Shown here one piece after another: positions 5,621 through 6,836 of a DNA stretch of 6,836 bases (its first letter is position 1; each line of letters starts with the position of its first letter). The stretch spans positions 226,172-233,007 of the forward strand of contig JADLKI010000001.1 of NCBI GenBank assembly GCA_015657395.1, in the 5' to 3' direction. The stretch is from Spirochaetales bacterium (GTDB lineage: Bacteria; Spirochaetota; Spirochaetia; Treponematales; Rectinemataceae). The notes under the pieces were generated by a model. The model had not been told where the DNA came from. It searched no databases and saw only the letters and a list, made by a program, of their open reading frames with translations. Position numbers and translations under genes: made by a program.

Positions 5621-5650
5621 AAATTGTGTAATGTATTGAGACCCCCATCG

Positions 5651-5692
5651 TTTATTATGATAGTATTATTGGCGAGAGAATGACAAAGGAGG
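5651..5692 (+). promoter_or_regulatory. AT-rich promoter region and strong ribosome site of the 5699 gene
   Basis: TATTATGATAGTATTATT (5653-5670) offers several -10 matches on the plus strand (TATGAT 5656-5661, TAGTAT 5661-5666) and CATAAT on the minus strand. TTGAGA (5636-5641) is 19 bp from TAGTAT, so the -35 assignment is weak. AAAGGAGG (5685-5692) is a near-perfect Shine-Dalgarno 6 nt before TTG 5699, and it decides that unusual start codon. Confidence 0.5.
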
Positions 5693-5698
5693 ACGACC

Positions 5699-6109
5699 TT
5701 GAGCATATCAGACTATATCAACACAGAATACCTGAAGAAGCTCGAAGATGCATCCGATATCGTACGATATCGGGAGCATCCCGCGTTCGACGCTGTTCCC
5801 TTTGTAGGCTCCATAAAGAAGCACCCCTACGACCAGGAAAAATGTCTGGTGCTCCTGCTCCACAAGCAGGGGCGCATGCCCTGGTTCAAGGAGGGAGAAC
5901 TGATAGAGATCAAAACCCGCGATGTGCAGGCCCTGGATGAACTTCCCTCCTCGATCGACTTCGTAGGCACGGCCATCAAGACTTTTCGCATTTGGGTCCG
6001 GCGCAGGGCAATCGCAGTGCGCTTTGAGCCCTTCGAGGTCACGGATGAGGAATTCCGTCCCTTCGATGCCAACAGCATCAGCAGAGTATTATCCAAGAAA
6101 GGCAGTTAG
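5699..6109 (+). CDS. Conserved-looking protein of unknown function, coupled to a radical SAM gene
   Basis: 136 residues, not recognised. The first 30 or so residues are helical and charged (ISDYINTEYLKKLEDASD). The rest alternates short hydrophobic strands with charged turns: FDAVPFVGSIKKHPYD, CLVLLLHK, ELIEIKTRDVQAL, SIDFVGTAIKTFRIWVRRRAIAVRFEPFEV. This suggests a small soluble beta-rich domain. No signal peptide or transmembrane helix is visible; C48 is the only cysteine. The start is TTG, supported by AAAGGAGG 6 nt upstream; no nearby in-frame ATG competes. The stop lies 2 nt before the radical SAM start, so translation is probably coupled and the two proteins may share a pathway. The product could be a binding partner or regulator; nothing in the sequence proves it. 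The good ribosome site and codon use like its neighbours support a real gene. Confidence 0.85.
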   Translation: MSISDYINTEYLKKLEDASDIVRYREHPAFDAVPFVGSIKKHPYDQEKCLVLLLHKQGRMPWFKEGELIEIKTRDVQALDELPSSIDFVGTAIKTFRIWVRRRAIAVRFEPFEVTDEEFRPFDANSISRVLSKKGS

Positions 6110-6111
6110 CC

Positions 6112-6836
6112 ATGGAAACAGATCTTGCGCGCTATTGGCGTTCTCTGGACGAGCAGAGAATCCAGTGCCTCCTCTGCTCACACGCGTGCATACTGTTAAA
6201 TGGGGAGCGGGGACACTGCAATGCGCGTGAAAACCGCGCAGGCAGCATGGTGCTGCCCTGGTATGCGTGGATATCCTCCATTGCGATTGATCCTGTCGAA
6301 AAGAAGCCGCTGCGGCGCTTTATGCCGAATACCTGGACATATTCGGTAGGCTTTTGGCACTGCACGATGGACTGTCCCTTCTGTCAGAACTGGGAAATTG
6401 CACATCCGGTCCGCATCGAAAAGGATATTATCGGGCCGGAGAGGCTCATTGAGCTTGCCGTCGAGTCGGGCTGCCCCTCGATCAGCTTTACCTATTCGGA
6501 ACCCACCCTGCACATCGAATATGTGGTCGAAGCGATGCAGCTTGCCCACCGTCGGGGACTCAAAACAATCCTCGTGACAAACGGGAATGCTCTGCCGGGC
6601 CCCGCCCGCGACATTCTCCTCCATACGGACGCCACCAACGTCGATCTGAAGACAGCCGATCCTGTCATATATAAGGATTCCCTCGGCGGCGAGATCAAGG
6701 TTGTCCAGAAATTCATACAGATCGCCGCTGAGCTCTGTCACCTCGAGGTCACCTCTCTCGCTGTCCCCGGCGTGCTGGATTCTCTGGACCAAATTGAGGA
6801 GATCTCCAGATTCCTCGCCTCTGTCTCCACGGACAT
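6112..6836 (+). CDS. amrS: AmmeMemoRadiSam-type radical SAM enzyme, N-terminal 241 residues (cut by window end)
   Basis: Radical SAM enzyme that would bind a [4Fe-4S] cluster through C84-x3-C88-x2-C91 in HCTMDCPFCQNWEI and cleave S-adenosylmethionine. The N-terminus has a second cysteine set, C19-x2-C22-x3-C26-x9-C36 (CLLCSHAC...GHC), followed by NARENRAG and the AIDPVEKKPLRRF block. That arrangement is characteristic of the AmmeMemoRadiSam family, often misnamed pyruvate formate-lyase activating enzyme. SFTYSEPTLHIEYV and LVTNGNALP belong to the SAM barrel and bind SAM. The physiological substrate of the bacterial system is unknown to me. The usual partners, AMMECR1 and Memo homologues, are not in the window. 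ATG 6112 is 2 nt after the preceding stop; AAAGG lies 9 nt upstream. The frame stays open to the window end. The symbol amrS is used for the family and is tentative. Confidence 0.9.
   Translation, partial: METDLARYWRSLDEQRIQCLLCSHACILLNGERGHCNARENRAGSMVLPWYAWISSIAIDPVEKKPLRRFMPNTWTYSVGFWHCTMDCPFCQNWEIAHPVRIEKDIIGPERLIELAVESGCPSISFTYSEPTLHIEYVVEAMQLAHRRGLKTILVTNGNALPGPARDILLHTDATNVDLKTADPVIYKDSLGGEIKVVQKFIQIAAELCHLEVTSLAVPGVLDSLDQIEEISRFLASVSTD

Noticed and set aside
5061..5639. A 192-codon plus-strand frame opposite coaD
   Set aside because: It is a mirror of coaD with no motif of its own; the minus strand carries the clear GSFDPPTTGH and ISSSLVR signatures.
5631..5639. Two-codon ATG-TAT-TGA frame after GGGAGG as a leader peptide
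   Set aside because: Spacing is 10 nt and the frame is too short to support from one sequence; recorded only as part of the hairpin observation.
6196..6792. A 198-codon minus-strand frame opposite the radical SAM gene
   Set aside because: It is antisense to a gene with intact cysteine motifs, and I see no ribosome site or recognisable domain.

Overview
The window carries eleven protein genes, two of them cut by the window edges, and almost no spare DNA. No gene-free stretch exceeds about 160 bp, and no rRNA, tRNA, CRISPR array, insertion sequence or prophage gene is visible. The content is bacterial housekeeping: translation, tRNA and RNA processing, and cofactor supply. The GltX N-terminus ([13 protein letters not shown]), the AcpP core (DSLDTYELVYGIEEE) and the rpmF-acpP-rnc order look most like Spirochaetota, in the Treponema/Spirochaeta neighbourhood, with middling GC. 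That placement is inference from family memory, not a search.

Layout. Positions 1-1126 hold two minus-strand genes: the N-terminal half of glutamyl-tRNA synthetase (gltX), with its own clear promoter, and upstream of it a small three-helix membrane protein. A HIT-family nucleotide hydrolase/phosphorylase (1151-1657, plus) diverges from the membrane protein across only 24 bp and runs tail-to-tail into thiamine pyrophosphokinase (thiN, minus), overlapping it by 33 bp. thiN diverges from a class II CCA-adding tRNA nucleotidyltransferase with an HD domain (plus), which in turn overlaps the end of rnc (RNase III, minus) by 17 bp. rnc is the last gene of a tight rpmF-acpP-rnc operon driven from a consensus-hexamer promoter at about 4978-5004. 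coaD (phosphopantetheine adenylyltransferase, minus) lies upstream of that operon. Divergent from coaD are an unrecognised 136-residue protein and, 2 bp behind it, a radical SAM enzyme of the AmmeMemoRadiSam type that runs off the window end.

Functional links. CoaD makes dephospho-CoA, the precursor of CoA, which donates the phosphopantetheine arm of AcpP. gltX, cca, rpmF and rnc all serve tRNA and ribosome biogenesis. The most interesting signals are regulatory: a 52-nt hairpin that buries the ribosome site and start codon of rnc, a candidate self-regulatory RNase III target; a good promoter placed so that coaD mRNA would be leaderless; two divergent gene pairs sharing the 9-mer TATCATAAT at their start regions without Shine-Dalgarno sequences; and the unknown gene coupled to the radical SAM enzyme.
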